The notes: generated by a model from the letters alone, not told the origin. A DNA stretch of 64,000 bases from Eledone cirrhosa (GCA_964016885.1 OZ024743.1:340558907-340622906); one strand, 5' to 3'. Counted from the stretch's first letter, positions 1-11,361 are shown. Numbers and translations are program-made.

Positions 1-49
1 ACACATATACATACATATACACATATATATACATATACATACATATATG

Positions 50-85
<36 letters not shown>

Positions 86-129
86 CATATACATACATAT
101 ACATACATATACATACATATATATATATA
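1..129. repeat. (TA)n / ACATAT microsatellite
   Basis: Pure TA and ACATAC/ACATAT units. It abuts the LINE fragment directly, so the junction with the LINE stop codon is lost in the TA run. Confidence 0.95.
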
Positions 130-288
130 AGGCGGGTAAAATTCCCGAGATCCATGGACGAGTTCTCTCCAGCGGCCTCTGTCCCTCATTATCGCTGCCA
201 TGTCCTGCGTCTCCAACAGACCAGTGTCTGTCCTTAGGGCATCAACATACGTTAACCTTGGTCTTCCTCTTCTAGTGTGTCCATGTAT
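130..288 (-). pseudogene. LINE reverse transcriptase, C-terminal tail fragment
   Basis: Read on the minus strand this encodes the last ~50 residues of an endonuclease/reverse-transcriptase LINE of the RTE-like type. It matches the fuller copy at 23.9-24.5 kb, including [20 protein letters not shown] and the terminal REFYPP. In this copy the stop codon (TAG in the 24-kb copy) reads TAT and runs into the flanking TA array. Non-functional. Confidence 0.85.
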
Positions 289-398
289 ACACTGAGGATG
301 AAAAACTCAGAGCTCTATGGGAGCATCCCAAAAGTCAGCTCAAAAGTGACACAGAGGAGACTGAGGTTAGCTGGACATGCTCACCGACATCCAGAGTT

Positions 399-401
<3 letters not shown>
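287..401 (+). pseudogene. Inverted 5' piece of the same LINE fragment
   Basis: Encodes [20 protein letters not shown] and LRLAGHAHRHPELT on the plus strand, opposite in orientation to the adjoining piece at 130-288. Relative to the 24-kb copy, about 36 bp (LHSVLLWEPLHG) is missing between the two pieces and they meet at a 3-4 bp overlap (gta/tac). This is the arrangement left by twin priming. Confidence 0.85.

Positions 402-468
<67 letters not shown>
402..468. repeat. (TA)n microsatellite
   Basis: Uninterrupted TA run flanking the inverted LINE fragment on its right side. Confidence 0.95.
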
Positions 469-473
<5 letters not shown>

Positions 474-540
474 CTCATTTGTGATAAATAGACAGAGACG
501 GGCCGAAGGACATAAAAATATGTAAATATAGATAAATAGT

Positions 541-945
541 TATACGGAAATTTCGAAGCGCCGAGAGATTATGAATTTCACAAAAAATCGAGTAAAAACG
601 ATTTTCTAAGTTATTTATAACAACCAACTGTATTTACAGTTATTTTTCTGCAGCTGAATATCGCTACATTTTCTAAGAAAATTCATAATCTTCGAAAGTT
701 CAAACTATCCACACCATGTTCTTCACATCCCGAACTGTTTGATTTAGCTTCTAAGTTAGACAGTAACTGCTGTTAAAGGCTGTTAGGCTCAATGGTTAGA
801 GCAGGAAACCGGTATCTGAAGGATATGAAGTTTGATTCTCCATAGTGACCAGAGTCATTTGTTTTCTTTTCTAAAAAGTGTCTTTACCCGATTTTCTCAG
901 CTATTTTTAGCAACCAACTGTATTTACAGTTATTTGTCTGTCATT
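541..945. repeat. Duplicated AT-rich segment around a tRNA-like unit
   Basis: The block CAACCAACTGTATTTACAGT with its flanks occurs at about 595-650 and again at about 885-940 in the same orientation. The tRNA-like sequence at 779-850 lies between them. No ORF of interest. Confidence 0.6.
779..850 (+). repeat. tRNA-derived SINE head (degenerate)
   Basis: GGCTCAATGGTTAGAGC resembles a tRNA D-arm/A box and GTTTGATTCTCC a T-arm/B box, about 35 bases apart. There is no convincing acceptor stem and no CCA context, so I read it as a SINE promoter remnant and not a functional tRNA. Confidence 0.5.
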
Positions 946-1719
946 GAGTTTCCAACATGTTCTATGAACCACATACAAATATATATATCAACCGGATATA
1001 TTCAAGACATTAGAAAAAGAAAAGAAATGTTTCACCTTCAATGGAGGGATGAATCAAAAAGAAGAAAAAAATATATTAGAGTATATAAATTTCCTCTCTG
1101 ATTAATGTCGGCAGCTCATTCTTTCGTAATACAAAATAAAATTCAATCAACTATATATAGAGATATCTGTTATACTCTCATCGTTTTCTCAATGTCTCTG
1201 TATCTCTATTTTTCTCTTTCTATCAGTAAGTTTGGTTCTACAGTTGTACGGATTCTCTAGTGTGCAGGCAGTAGTCAAAGAGATTGCCTCAACCTCAAAT
1301 AAGTTTCGATAGTGTTTTAATTATATTTGTATTACTGCATTGCTTTATAGATATTCTTACAATGTATGAAAGAAAGAAATGCTAAATGCTTTAAGGTTTG
1401 AAATATTTATTTGAAATATGCCCTTCCATTTTAAAAAATTCATTTGTTTTCGATGCATTAACATTTAATGGTTTCTAATTTAATGCACAACCTTCAACCT
1501 TAATATAATTTAATGCACAGCCTTCAGCCACAGTATATATTAATAAAATAACTTCCACTTTTATACTATGCATTGAATCTACAAAATAGCGTTTGTATTT
1601 GAAGTGAATAAGTATTTCTATCTTTTTGTAATTGTAATCGAATCGTTGTCCTTAATAAATAGAAACTGAAACATCATCCTACGAATAGGTACCAATGTAT
1701 TGGCAGTTATAGACACATA

Positions 1720-1720
<1 letters not shown>
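946..1720. other. AT-rich, no gene seen
   Basis: No ORF with recognisable content on either strand; no clear repeat structure beyond short duplicated phrases near 1490-1530 (taatgcaca...ccttca). Confidence 0.6.
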
Positions 1721-1790
<70 letters not shown>

Positions 1791-1831
1791 CAGTTATAGA
1801 CACATACGCAAACACACACACACACACACAT

Positions 1832-1862
<31 letters not shown>
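1720..1862. repeat. Compound (TA)n-(CA)n-(TA)n microsatellite
   Basis: A TA array of about 68 bp, then ACACACAC, then TA. A short unit (cagttatagacacata) occurs on both sides of the TA block. Confidence 0.95.
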
Positions 1863-1863
<1 letters not shown>

Positions 1864-1867
1864 TGTT

Positions 1868-1940
1868 GTTCTTCACGAGAGTCATGCTGCCAATAAGAAA
1901 ACGTACATTGCTTTCGTTTCACTACAGTTTTATTATTATT
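1868..1940 (+). repeat. Diverged end of the 17-kb foldback family
   Basis: GTCATGCTGCCAATAAGAAA followed by a TTTCACTACAGTTTTATTA-like stretch corresponds to the outer arm sequence at 17.04 kb (GTCATGTTGCCAATAAGAAA ... TTTCACTTCAATTTAATA). Only one arm is recognisable here. Confidence 0.55.
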
Positions 1941-3915
1941 TATCAAGTAACTATCCAACAGTTGATTAAACAACCAATAGTCTATTTATGGAATTGCCAA
2001 AGCCCCTTCATTACACGTGATTTTATCAATGAGGAAAAGAGGAAATAATCTGGAAGCAAGGTCGGGACGGAGCGGAGACACTGAGGGCAAGTCGTCACAG
2101 TTCACTGGATTAGCCTCTTAGTATTAAGTATTCATTTTTCCGTCATCAATACAAAACCAACATACACCCCCCCCCCCACACACATACACACACACGTATA
2201 TATATATATATATATGTAAATATATATGTTAAGATCTTAAGAAAAAAGACACTCACACATACACGCACGCCCACATACACACAGACTCATACACACAGAT
2301 ATAATATGCCTTATACCATCCATTAATAGTTGAAATTTAATAAGATGTATATATTGGCGTCGTGACTGAAACTAAGTCACTATATTCGAAAATAAAATAA
2401 AAAGAAACCTTGCTCACTCACACGTTTGCTATATGTTAATGAAATAATATGATATAAGAAAAGAACGTTTCCAATGTATAATCGCACATACATACACACA
2501 CGCATACATTAACCACACACACACACAAAAACACGCACACATACACCCCCCCCCACACATATACATATATATATATGTGTGTGCGTGCGTGTATGTATCA
2601 TAACATGGATTAATCTTCAGTACATTAGTATATTCACTTACTTGTATTCCCTTCAATTTCTCGATATTAATATTGCATTATCTTACTACTGGTGTCTACT
2701 TTCTGGACACAATGTCGCATATTTAGAAAGTCTGTAGCATTATTTGTACAATACTACCGTGCAGTATTATGTTGAAATATTTATTAAATAGCTGGATGAA
2801 AAATTCAATATAATATGAAGGGGGTCACTGACATTAAAGAAAGATTTAAGAAAGAGGAGAAAATAATTAACTTCTTGGATTGCTGAACTTGTTTTACCAT
2901 TCTCGTATTCCAGAACAAATTGTAGGAAGATTATTTATTGTGTGCTCTAAGTGGCGGGAATGGCCATAAATGCTATATTGCTTTACTGTTCACTTCTTTT
3001 CTCGAGGCCCTGTAGTTGACGACATGTAGGCTATAGCTTGAATATTACGTTTCTCTTAATCTATTGAGAGCTTCCTACTGCGCATGTAATTCTACTTGTG
3101 TCAGCGTTCACCCAAGAACATAGGCCGCCCATTCATTACGATAACAGACAGATCACCCAGTTTGTGTATGCCCTCATTAGAGACAACTTATCGTATCGTT
3201 TTAAAACGCAATATAGATAAACGTTTGCAGGTTTTGCGCAGAAATTTATCCGAGCCAACGATGATACCTTTATGTGCTCACTCGATTCGCTAGGGATAGA
3301 AGCTAAATTATCTTCATTAATTTTAGCCATGGTCGACAAGTCCCTTATGTTATTTATGTAAAAAACAATTTCAATTTGAAAGGACACTAGTTCGACTTAT
3401 TGGTGTATTTATTGAATGTATTCTATAAATAACAGTGAAAATCACTCACTCTAAAAACACTATCATTTTTAAGAAGAACGCAACATTTGATAATGGATTA
3501 GTATAAAAATAGAATGTCATCCAAAACAAAATTCATAAGAATTTCGCATGTGTGCATGACTATACACTGAATGTGTTTCAGTATTTCTGTACTGTATATT
3601 ACACCATATAACTTTATCGTATACTTCGGTTGCTTAGTGCTTAAGTTAATATATATCTTAATTAACTATCAACATGAGCACAAATAATATGCAACTGTGT
3701 ACTTTCATTTCGAGATATTACTATGAGTGATACGGTATATAGACCCCTCGGTGTTTTTGATGATTTATATACCTTCTAGCTTCGAACATCGATTAAAGAT
3801 GTTTATCATATTTTCAAGTTTTAGTATTTACATGCCTATACTAAAAATGTGTGAATCTATATACATATTTACGCAGTTTCGGTTACCTCTATACTGTAGA
3901 TATACAGATCTAATT
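1941..3915. other. No gene seen; poly-C, CA and TA tracts
   Basis: Short compound microsatellites at about 2166-2220 and 2500-2590 (C-runs, CA, TA, TG). The rest is AT-rich single-copy-looking DNA with no recognisable coding sequence on either strand. Confidence 0.6.
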
Positions 3916-3945
3916 TGATCATATATATATATATATATATATATA

Positions 3946-4620
3946 GTAGGTCGAATTCGCTTGCACACCGCTAAAGATTCGATTTTACTAAGCCTCCAAT
4001 TATATTATTTTCTGCTAGATTTAATAATTAACTAATTAATTTAATTAGACAATTCTGTTGATTGGTTAATTATTTGTGTTTGCTTAATAACATCTGGTCG
4101 AGAGCTTATTCTGAATATTAGCGGAAATTATAATATTTCCTTTGTCTAACACTTTGAATGACCCGCCAAAAACCGGGGGTTATTTCCCTTGTTGGAAATA
4201 ACACGTGACAACTAAATGTTCGATTCGCTGATGCTAACTACAACATTTAGTATTTCGCCCCGTTCTTTGGTAGAACGAAATCCCGTTGATGAAATGAATC
4301 CTCTGTTTGATCATGAATACCACGAGCTTGCCAATTACGTAAGTCTCATATTTGATTTCGGATTCATAGAAACACTTTAAACGTATAACGTTTGATTTGT
4401 CCAGGTGTATTTTTTCTCAACCTGTTAGTTCTTTCGTTACTTTGGTATTGTGTGTTAGATTTTGCCTACCACAATGTTCAATTTGTCAAGCTATTTAAAC
4501 GTATGTTATTACTCTAAGGACCTACCTTGTCGAGTGTTTTGCTAACTCATTCATAAAGTAGGTAGAATTTGCTTGCTCACCGTCAAAGATTCGATTTTAC
4601 TAAGCCTCCAATTATATATA
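3946..4620 (+). repeat. 0.6-kb tandem repeat family, copy A
   Basis: Begins with GTAGGTCGAATTCGCTTGCA. The same ~60 bp (GTAGGTAGAATTTGCTTGCT...) starts again at 4558, giving a period of about 612 bp (one full unit plus the start of a second). The reverse-oriented copy B lies at 59.92-60.96 kb and a diverged copy C at 6.05-6.6 kb. Internal landmark: GGGGGTTATTTCCCTTG followed by CACGTG near 4176. Confidence 0.8.
4216..4380 (+). CDS. Conserved 54-residue micro-ORF in repeat copy A (hypothetical)
   Basis: ATG-to-TAA frame ending in a segment shared with the copy at 60.7-60.9 kb: [17 protein letters not shown] here against [17 protein letters not shown] there, both ending FGF(I/K)ETL-stop. The diverged copy at 6.2 kb keeps NPLF and GFAET-stop. 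I do not recognise a family. It may be the 3' end of an exon or of a transposon ORF and not a free peptide. A stop codon lies just upstream of the ATG in this copy. Whether it is translated is unknown. Confidence 0.4.
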   Translation: MFDSLMLTTTFSISPRSLVERNPVDEMNPLFDHEYHELANYVSLIFDFGFIETL

Positions 4621-5036
4621 TATATATGTATATATAGAGTGAGAGAGAGAGATAAAGAGCGAGCGAGAATAGAAGAGGAAACACAGGTAAGCATTAAAAA
4701 AAGAATTCTATCCAGGTATTTACGACCGTTTCATTGGTAAGCGCAACCTTATATCGCTATATTGCAAATAGCAGCCACTCGATAATAACTGTTATTCACC
4801 TCCAAATTTTCAAAATAATGAATAAGTTACTTGTAAAAGGTTCTTAATATATTTCTTAAAAAACATTTTTTTGGAATAGTATTTACTATATAGAGAGAGA
4901 GGAAAGGGGAGAATAATTAGGAAGTAGAGAGACAAACGGGGATGGATGGAGGGGTAAAGATGGAAGGATTCGTCGATCAGTTTGATTCGTAGACTTGATG
5001 TCGTCAATTTACTGTGTAGGGAGTTAAACGTTTATA

Positions 5037-5038
5037 GT

Positions 5039-5088
<50 letters not shown>

Positions 5089-5230
5089 GGGGGGGGGAGA
5101 GATAGAGAGATAAATATATATATATAAAAAAGAGGGAAGAGAAAAAAAGAAGAAAAGAAAAGAGAACAAAAAAAGGGGAGAGAAGAAAAGAAGAAAATGA
5201 AAAAAGAGAAAAGGAATGAAGGAGGAGAGA
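5037..5230. repeat. (GA)n and purine-rich tract
   Basis: GA run of about 45 bp, a G-run, then A/G-rich sequence. It corresponds in position to the purine-rich 3' UTR of the 24-kb PLE copy. Confidence 0.9.
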
Positions 5231-5339
5231 GGGACGTAAGTATTGGTTACTGTGGGTAATTAAAGGGGTTAGATTCAATAAGAGGGTAGAAAGTCTAAGA
5301 ATATGCAGTTTGTCAGGTTGTAGTACGAGGTTAAGGGTT

Positions 5340-5548
5340 CGATTTGCACTTGTAGTGCGAACACTTTTCTTTAAGTCTATGGTTGCAATAAATTGATCTT
5401 TCTATTTTATTGTTGAGTAACTTATTCTTCGAACTCAAAATGTGAAACAGTTCAAGGTCACATAACCGACAGCTTCTCATACCACTCGGATATTCATGCG
5501 CGTTCGATAGTTTCTTCCACTTCAGGGTGTATTGATGGTTCCCTCAGT
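5340..5548 (-). pseudogene. PLE GIY-YIG domain, C-terminal part
   Basis: Encodes the C-terminal portion of the PLE protein: the CRLCDLELFHILSSKNKLLN-like segment and the ending ...HYKCKSNP. It matches 24776-25020 closely. It is truncated where it meets the inverted copy, so the YIG catalytic half is absent. Confidence 0.75.
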
Positions 5549-5741
5549 TTTTAAAAAATATATTAAGAACCTTTTACAAGTAACTTATTCGTTATTTTGA
5601 AAATTTGGAGGTGAATAACAGTTATTATCGAGTGGCTGCTATTTGCAGTATAGCAATATAAGGTTGCGTTTACCAATGACACGGTCGTAAATACCTAGAT
5701 AAAATCCTTTTTTTAATGCTTACCTGTGTTTTCTCTTTTAT

Positions 5742-5881
5742 TCTTTATACTCCAAGATTGAATGTGATTTACCACATTCTTGCAAACTTATGGAGTGGTC
5801 CCTAACCGTGCGTTGGAAACCGTCCAAGAAAGTGGCTACCTTAACTACGAACTGTATTACAATAAGCAATTTTCTGCTTCC

Positions 5882-5929
<48 letters not shown>

Positions 5930-5956
5930 GTATATGCGTATATATATATATATGAC

Positions 5957-6030
<74 letters not shown>

Positions 6031-6045
6031 TCATAACTTCTGGTT
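5742..6045. repeat. PLE flank shared with 26.16-26.29 kb, then (TA)n
   Basis: 5745-5890 (GTGCGTTGGAAACCGTCCA, AAGCAATTTTCTGCTTCCCT) matches 26163-26286, so the repeated unit extends beyond the fold-back. (TA)n arrays occupy about 5886-6027. Confidence 0.7.
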
Positions 6046-6600
6046 GAGTGCTTAATTCGGTTTAGTCTAAAGGAATTTCATTCCTTTGTCTCAAATTTGA
6101 ATCCACCGCCAAAGCGGGGGTTACCTCCCTTGGAGAAAACCACGTGTCTATAGCGAAATTCACTGCTAGAACATACCCACAGAGGCTAAAGAACACAAGA
6201 CTTGCTGAAGAAGTAAATCCTTTGTTCTGCCGCCAAAAACCATTAACTTTCAGACGCCTGCAAGCGGAATTTGTCGATCTTGGATTTGCAGAAACCTAGC
6301 GCTGATATTGTGTGCTGTATGTGATGCATATCGTGTGCTATACGATATGTATTGTATATTCCATTCAGTCCCAGCGTTTTGTCCAGGTCAGTCTAATATC
6401 TTCTCCTGAGTCCTGTATTTTAGTTGCTGTGGTAATGCGGCTGGATTGCCGATCGCTATATTTGATTTGCTAAGCTGTCTAAACGTATTGTTATTACTCT
6501 GGGGTACTATCCCCACCCGAGTGCTAAAGCTACATACCAAATTTGCATTCGTTAGCTTGGCCGCACACTAAGGCTTCGTTAATGCTGTACTAAAATTTGT
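6046..6600 (+). repeat. 0.6-kb repeat family, diverged copy C
   Basis: Aligns in order with copy A: CCGCCAAAGCGGGGGTTACC, CTCCCTTG, CCACGTG, a frame ending NPLF...LGFAET-stop (to about 6299), TGCTAAGCTGTCTAAACGTA, and the closing TTTGCATTCG...GCCGCACACTAAGG region. Far more diverged than copies A and B are from each other. Confidence 0.6.
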
Positions 6601-6652
6601 ATATATATATATATATAATAAATGTAACCTGAGTTTTTCGAACATTAATAAT

Positions 6653-6831
6653 TGTTTCTACTTTAGGCACAAGGCCAGCAATTATCCAGTGCATTACTGG
6701 TACTTTATTTTATCGACCCCGTAAGGATGAAAGGCAAAGTCAACCTCGGCGGGATTTGAACTCAGATCGTAAAGGGACATAACTATGCTGGAAAGCATGA
6801 CGTCCGACCCTCCACCGATACTACCAATCCA
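6653..6831 (-). mobile_element. tRNA-derived cephalopod-type SINE with 12-bp TSD
   Basis: Reads on the minus strand from the tRNA-like head (GGATTGGTAGTATCGGTGGA, B-box-like GAGTTCAAATCCCGCCGAGG) through the core (CCTTTCATCCTTACGGGGTC) to the tail GTGCCTAAAGTAGAAACAAT. It is flanked by the direct repeat AACATTAATAAT at 6641-6652 and 6832-6843, which marks a retrotransposition event into the HHR repeat. Confidence 0.9.
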
Positions 6832-6942
6832 AACATTAATAATAATATTTGATTCGTTTGCAATTATGCAAACAGCTTCTTTTATAAGCCATGTCAATAG
6901 AATGAGCTCCTCATTCCCTCTCCTGTGTTGACATGCAAACAG

Positions 6943-6991
6943 AACTGCAGACACTAATGTTTCTGGGTGATTACCCTTCATCAGTGTAGTT
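6943..6991 (-). ncRNA. Hammerhead ribozyme motif (GUC cleavage site)
   Basis: Minus strand: stem I AACTACA, core CTGATGA, stem II GGGT/ACCC closed by AATC, GAAA, short stem III CA...TG, then GTC and stem I partner TGCAGTT. All invariant core bases are present. Stem I has one mismatch and the first stem II pair is A-A, so activity could be weak. Confidence 0.7.
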
Positions 6992-7247
6992 TACTGCTTA
7001 CCTGCCAACTGTCATAGCTTGTGAAAATATATGATATTTTCTGAAATATACAGTGGCTGATCGGCCTGATTTGAATATTAGCAGATTGGCTGATCAGCCA
7101 GCTCTGCATTTTAGCAGACTCACTGATTTGCATGCCAACACAAGAGCGAGAGAATGAGGGGCTCATTGTACTGATATAGCTTAAAAAGAGGCTGTTTGCT
7201 TAATTGCAAACGAATCGAATATTATTATCAATATTCGAAAATCTAGT

Positions 7248-7251
<4 letters not shown>

Positions 7252-7312
<61 letters not shown>
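7252..7312. repeat. (TA)n microsatellite
   Basis: About 60 bp of uninterrupted TA. Confidence 0.95.
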
Positions 7313-7320
<8 letters not shown>

Positions 7321-7938
7321 AAGAATCAAAGAACTGTTCAAAACATTTTTGTGCTTACAACTGTTTCCTCCAAACCGAGGTTTGGATTCTTCGGAGCAAT
7401 TTATTAATGAATGAACAGTTATATGACCTCCTTTTTACCCAAGAGACATACAGATACATATGCAAATATTGTGGGTCAACATTCATTACAGCAATTAGAG
7501 TGGCAGTACACATTTAGAGATTACATTCATATTAAAAGGTACAGTCAAAAATACAGGTTAAAATACAACATGAAAATAAGCGGTTATATAGTGCAAATGG
7601 TATATGTGTGGCAAGCACGTGCGTCTTGTTTATATAGTGTGGCATAAAACTGCTCTGTAAATCATCTGATGTTTTTACATTGAGCTACTTAACTTACTGG
7701 TAATAAGGTAGTAATATATTACTGCCTACCACTATTTAGGGTTAGTATAAAAAAATATATATAACTGCAAAAGGTTTTTGTATTTACATAACCATAAATA
7801 GTATAATTAATACTATATATATATATATAGTATTATCCGTAGTGTTGTAATATGAATATTATACACAGTAGATGGACAGCTCACGTAGGGTTTGCTCGAC
7901 GGTTCCAGTTGTAGTTTCAAAAGTAATCCGGAGAAAAT
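7313..7938. other. Repeat remnant with decayed HHR; no gene seen
   Basis: 7330-7402 is a diverged relative of the 22.55-kb foldback arm. On its minus strand the core reads CCGAAGA, then a TCCAAACC/GGTTTGGA stem, then GGAAAC, so the HHR core is mutated. The rest is AT-rich with no recognisable gene. Confidence 0.5.
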
Positions 7939-8757
7939 AGAAGGATTTAAATGGATACAGTTCAGTAAAAGGAATTTATTGGCACGTGTTTCAATAACAG
8001 TTATATGACCTGAAAACAGCTGCTATCTACAAAGTTTTAACTATGCAGACACTCAATATTTCAATGTTATTTTCAACTACCATTTCATCAGAATAATATC
8101 ATTGAGAACTTGTTTGGTTTTTATAGAGAATATTAAGAGGGAGGAGTGAAGTTGTTAGAAGAATAGTAAAGGGAGTGGATAGAAATGTTTGATAGCAGTG
8201 GGTAATTAGATTCCCATCTGTTATTTTGTTAGTTGAGTTTGACATTTTTATGACATTTTTAAAGAATATTCATTATTTGGCGTTGGCTGTATTGGTTATT
8301 TTTCTAAATCTATAGAAGGATTAGAGATAGTAAAGATATGCATGGTTGGTTTTGTGTTTGCATTAATTCACATACAGACTTAAATTTTTCTTTCAAGTGT
8401 ACGTATCCGTTCGCCCACACATAAATATATGCGTATATATACTTATATTTAAAAAAAAACACATTAACACTCACACACATATATGTACACCTCTACAAAT
8501 ACATACACTCACATACACATACTTACATGCTCATACTTACATACATATATACCTGTACACACATATATATATATATATACATATATATATGTGTACATAC
8601 ATACGCATTCATGTATATACACTTTTATACTCTACTTATCTTCATATACACACATATAGACACACACATATATACATACATACTCTTGTCCATGTGTATA
8701 TATATATATATAAATACACATATACATGAATACACATACATTTAATTATACACATCA

Positions 8758-8794
<37 letters not shown>

Positions 8795-9065
8795 TCACCC
8801 ACTTATTTACTTATTTATATACATTTTCACATATATATATTCATATGGTTGCTTTTAGACACATTCATTATAACATATTCGCACCTATTCTCATCAGCAT
8901 ATTTATCCATTATTAGTGTGATAATTTAAGGTTAATAATAGTACATATATATGTTGAGAAGAGATTGTTTTTATATTTTTCTAACTTGATTGAGGATTTG
9001 TAAGTTGGGAGGATGTCCCTCGTTTATGTAATATTCTGCTTGTAGTGGGAAAAAAGGGTTTTAGT

Positions 9066-9431
9066 TCAGTGACGGCAGAATAATGTTCGTTCAATTCTGT
9101 TATTAAGCAATTTCTTCTTGTGTGTGATTTTGTAATAAATCTCAAGATTACATAATTTGCAGAAATTTTGGCTCCTGGAAAATCTTTGGGTTTTAGCTAA
9201 TTTCTCCCATTTTGGGGTAAACTTTTGATCGCTATCCCTGAGCGTCCAAGCTTTTTCTGCTAAAGTTGTTACATTTCTTTGGCTCTGGTGTTTTATTGAG
9301 TAAGAATGCCTATATAATCGACATTTAAACGATGTTGCCGTTGATCCCACGTAATACCACTCGTTACCTCCGGATTCAATGGTACACTTATAGATGATAT
9401 TTTTTCAAGGCAGTTATTGCCAAGGGGGCAT
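9066..9431 (-). pseudogene. Inverted partial copy of the PLE GIY-YIG domain
   Basis: Starts at the arm junction and encodes GSTATSFKCRLYRHSYS through NRIERTLFCRH, almost the same as the plus copy (T/S, C/S and R/S changes). It is part of the left inverted arm and was probably never expressed on its own. Confidence 0.85.
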
Positions 9432-10246
9432 ACACCAATAAACCAACAAACAAAACTAATAGAAAGCGATGCAAAGAGTACTTATGGTATAACCCTGAAT
9501 ACAATAGTTCCATTAGTACAAATTTACCAGTACTCTTCTTTAAAATAGTTAGGAAACATTTTCCTACATCACACAAATACCACAAAATCCTAAACCCTAC
9601 CACTATAAGACTGTCATACTCTACAGCGTTAAACCTTGAACAACACATAAAAAAGATTAATACTAGAAGGTTAAACGAAAACACTAAAAACTTAAGTACA
9701 AAGAGCACAAAAAAAACAGTAGACAATACACTACAGAACATAAATAAACCACACCTAAGTTCGTCCGCAATACTACTCCAGAGTGAACCTAACTACAAAA
9801 CCAACGTACACAACTGTAACTGCACCTATCCTGACAATTGCCCCCTTGGCAATAACTGCCTTGAAAAAAATATCATCTATAAGTGTACCATTGAATCCGG
9901 AGGCAACGAGTGGTATTACGTGGGATCAACGGCATCATCGTTTAAATCTCGATTATATAGGCATTCTTACTCAATAAAACACCAGAGCCAAAGAAATGTA
10001 ACAACTTTAGCAGAAAAAGCTTGGACGCTCAGGGATAGCGATCAAAAGTTTACCCCAAAATGGGAGAAATTAGCTAAAACCCAAAGCTTTTCCAGGAGCC
10101 AAAATTTCTGCAAATTATGTAATCTTGAGATTTATTACAAAATCACACACAAGAAGAAATTGCTTAATAACAGAATTGAACGAACATTATTCTGCCGTCA
10201 CCGAACTAAAACCCTTTTTTCCCACTACAAGCAGAATATTACATAA
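9432..10246 (+). pseudogene. PLE protein, RT C-terminal region plus GIY-YIG endonuclease
   Basis: An open frame with no initiator runs from the arm junction to a TAA at 10244-10246. It begins TNKTNRKRCKEYLWYNPEYN, has KHFPTSHKYHKIL and RLSYSTALNL (the conserved PLE linker), a Cys cluster (CNCTYPDNCPLGNNC), then IIYKCTIE and the GIY-YIG signature WYYVGSTASSFKSRLYRH, and a later CKLCNLE pair. The RT catalytic part is absent (5' truncation). GIY-YIG domains of PLEs nick target DNA for insertion. The surviving frame is intact to its stop. Confidence 0.85.
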
Positions 10247-10476
10247 ACGAGGGACATCCTCCCAACTATACAAATCCTCAATCTAGTTAGAAAAATATAA
10301 AAACAATCTCTTCTCAACATATATATGTACTATTAATAACCTTAAATTATCACACTAATAATGGATAAATATGCTGATGAGAATAGGTGCGAATATGCTA
10401 TAATGAATGTGTCTAAAAGCGACCATATGAATGTATATATGTGAAAATGTATATAAATAAGTAAATAAGTGGGTGA

Positions 10477-10533
<57 letters not shown>

Positions 10534-10706
10534 TGATGTGTATAATTAAATGTATGTGTATTCATGTATATGTGTATTTATATATATATATATATATATA
10601 CACATGGACAAGAGTATGTATGTATATATGTGTGTGTCTATATGTGTGTATATGAAGATAAGTAGAGTATAAAAGTGTATATACATGAATGCGTATGTAT
10701 GTACAC

Positions 10707-10737
<31 letters not shown>

Positions 10738-11361
10738 TGTGTACAGGTATATATGTATGTAAGTATGAGCATGTAAGTATGTGTATGTGAGTGTATGTAT
10801 TTGTAGAGGTGTACATATATGTATGTGTGTGAGTGTGTATGTGTTTTTTTTTAAATATAAGTATCTATACGCATATATTTATGTGTGGGCGAACGGACAC
10901 GTACACTTGAAAGAAAAATTTAAGTCTGTATGTGAATTAAGTGCAAACACAAAACGAACCATGCATATCTTTACTATCTCTAATCCTTCTATAGATTTAG
11001 AAAAATAACCAATACAGCCAACCCCAAACAATGAATATTCTTTAAAAATGTCATAAAAATGTCAAACTCAACTAACAAAATAACAGATGGGAATCTAATT
11101 ACCCACTGCTATCAAACATTTCTATCCACTCCCTTAACTATTCTTCTAACAACTTCACTCCTCCCTCTTAATATTCTCTATAAAAACCAAACAAGCTCTC
11201 AATGATATTATTCTGATGAAATGGTAGTTGAAAATAACATTGAAATATTGAGTGTCTGCATAGTTAAAACTTTGTAGATAGCAGCTGTTTTCAGGTTATA
11301 TAACTGTTATTGAAACACGTGTTAATAAATTCCTTTTACTGAACTGTATCCATCTAAATCC

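Larger units (their letters stand above)
4672..5741 (-). mobile_element. Folded-back 3' end of a GIY-YIG Penelope-like element
   Basis: Same family as the 23.4-26.2 kb element. The minus-strand 3' region (4672-5548) is followed at about 5553-5741 by an inverted copy of its terminal ~190 bp, matching 4672-4855. It includes the end of the GIY-YIG coding region, a long GA-rich 3' untranslated region and the conserved terminus AACACAGGTAAGCATT. The inverted copy is much shorter than the main arm. Confidence 0.8.
6621..7256. mobile_element. HHR-bearing foldback repeat, copy 1 (with SINE insertion)
   Basis: Left part (minus orientation) and right part (7115-7250, plus orientation) are inverted copies sharing TTCGAA...AATATTCGATTCGTTTGCAA and the AATGAGG(G)GCTCATT region. 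The same unit occurs at 43757-44490. The left part carries a minus-strand hammerhead fold. No coding capacity. Confidence 0.7.

Noticed and set aside
779..850. A functional tRNA gene
   Set aside because: A- and B-box-like blocks are present but the acceptor and anticodon arms do not pair convincingly.
8085..8115. CTGATGA...GAAA on the minus strand (and plus strand at 11213-11240) as a hammerhead
   Set aside because: Stem II (AATG.TA/TA.CATT) and GAAA are present, but no stem I strand adjoins the core and no stem III/cleavage site fits. At best a decayed HHR.
8397..8930. Long Tyr/Ile/His/Thr-rich ORFs over TA/CA arrays (also at 10.5, 20.5, 22.3, 45.5, 61.1 kb)
   Set aside because: Pure translations of microsatellites; no protein-like composition.
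9388..9741. 117-codon hydrophobic minus-strand ORF
   Set aside because: Antisense of the PLE linker region, which is coding on the plus strand.
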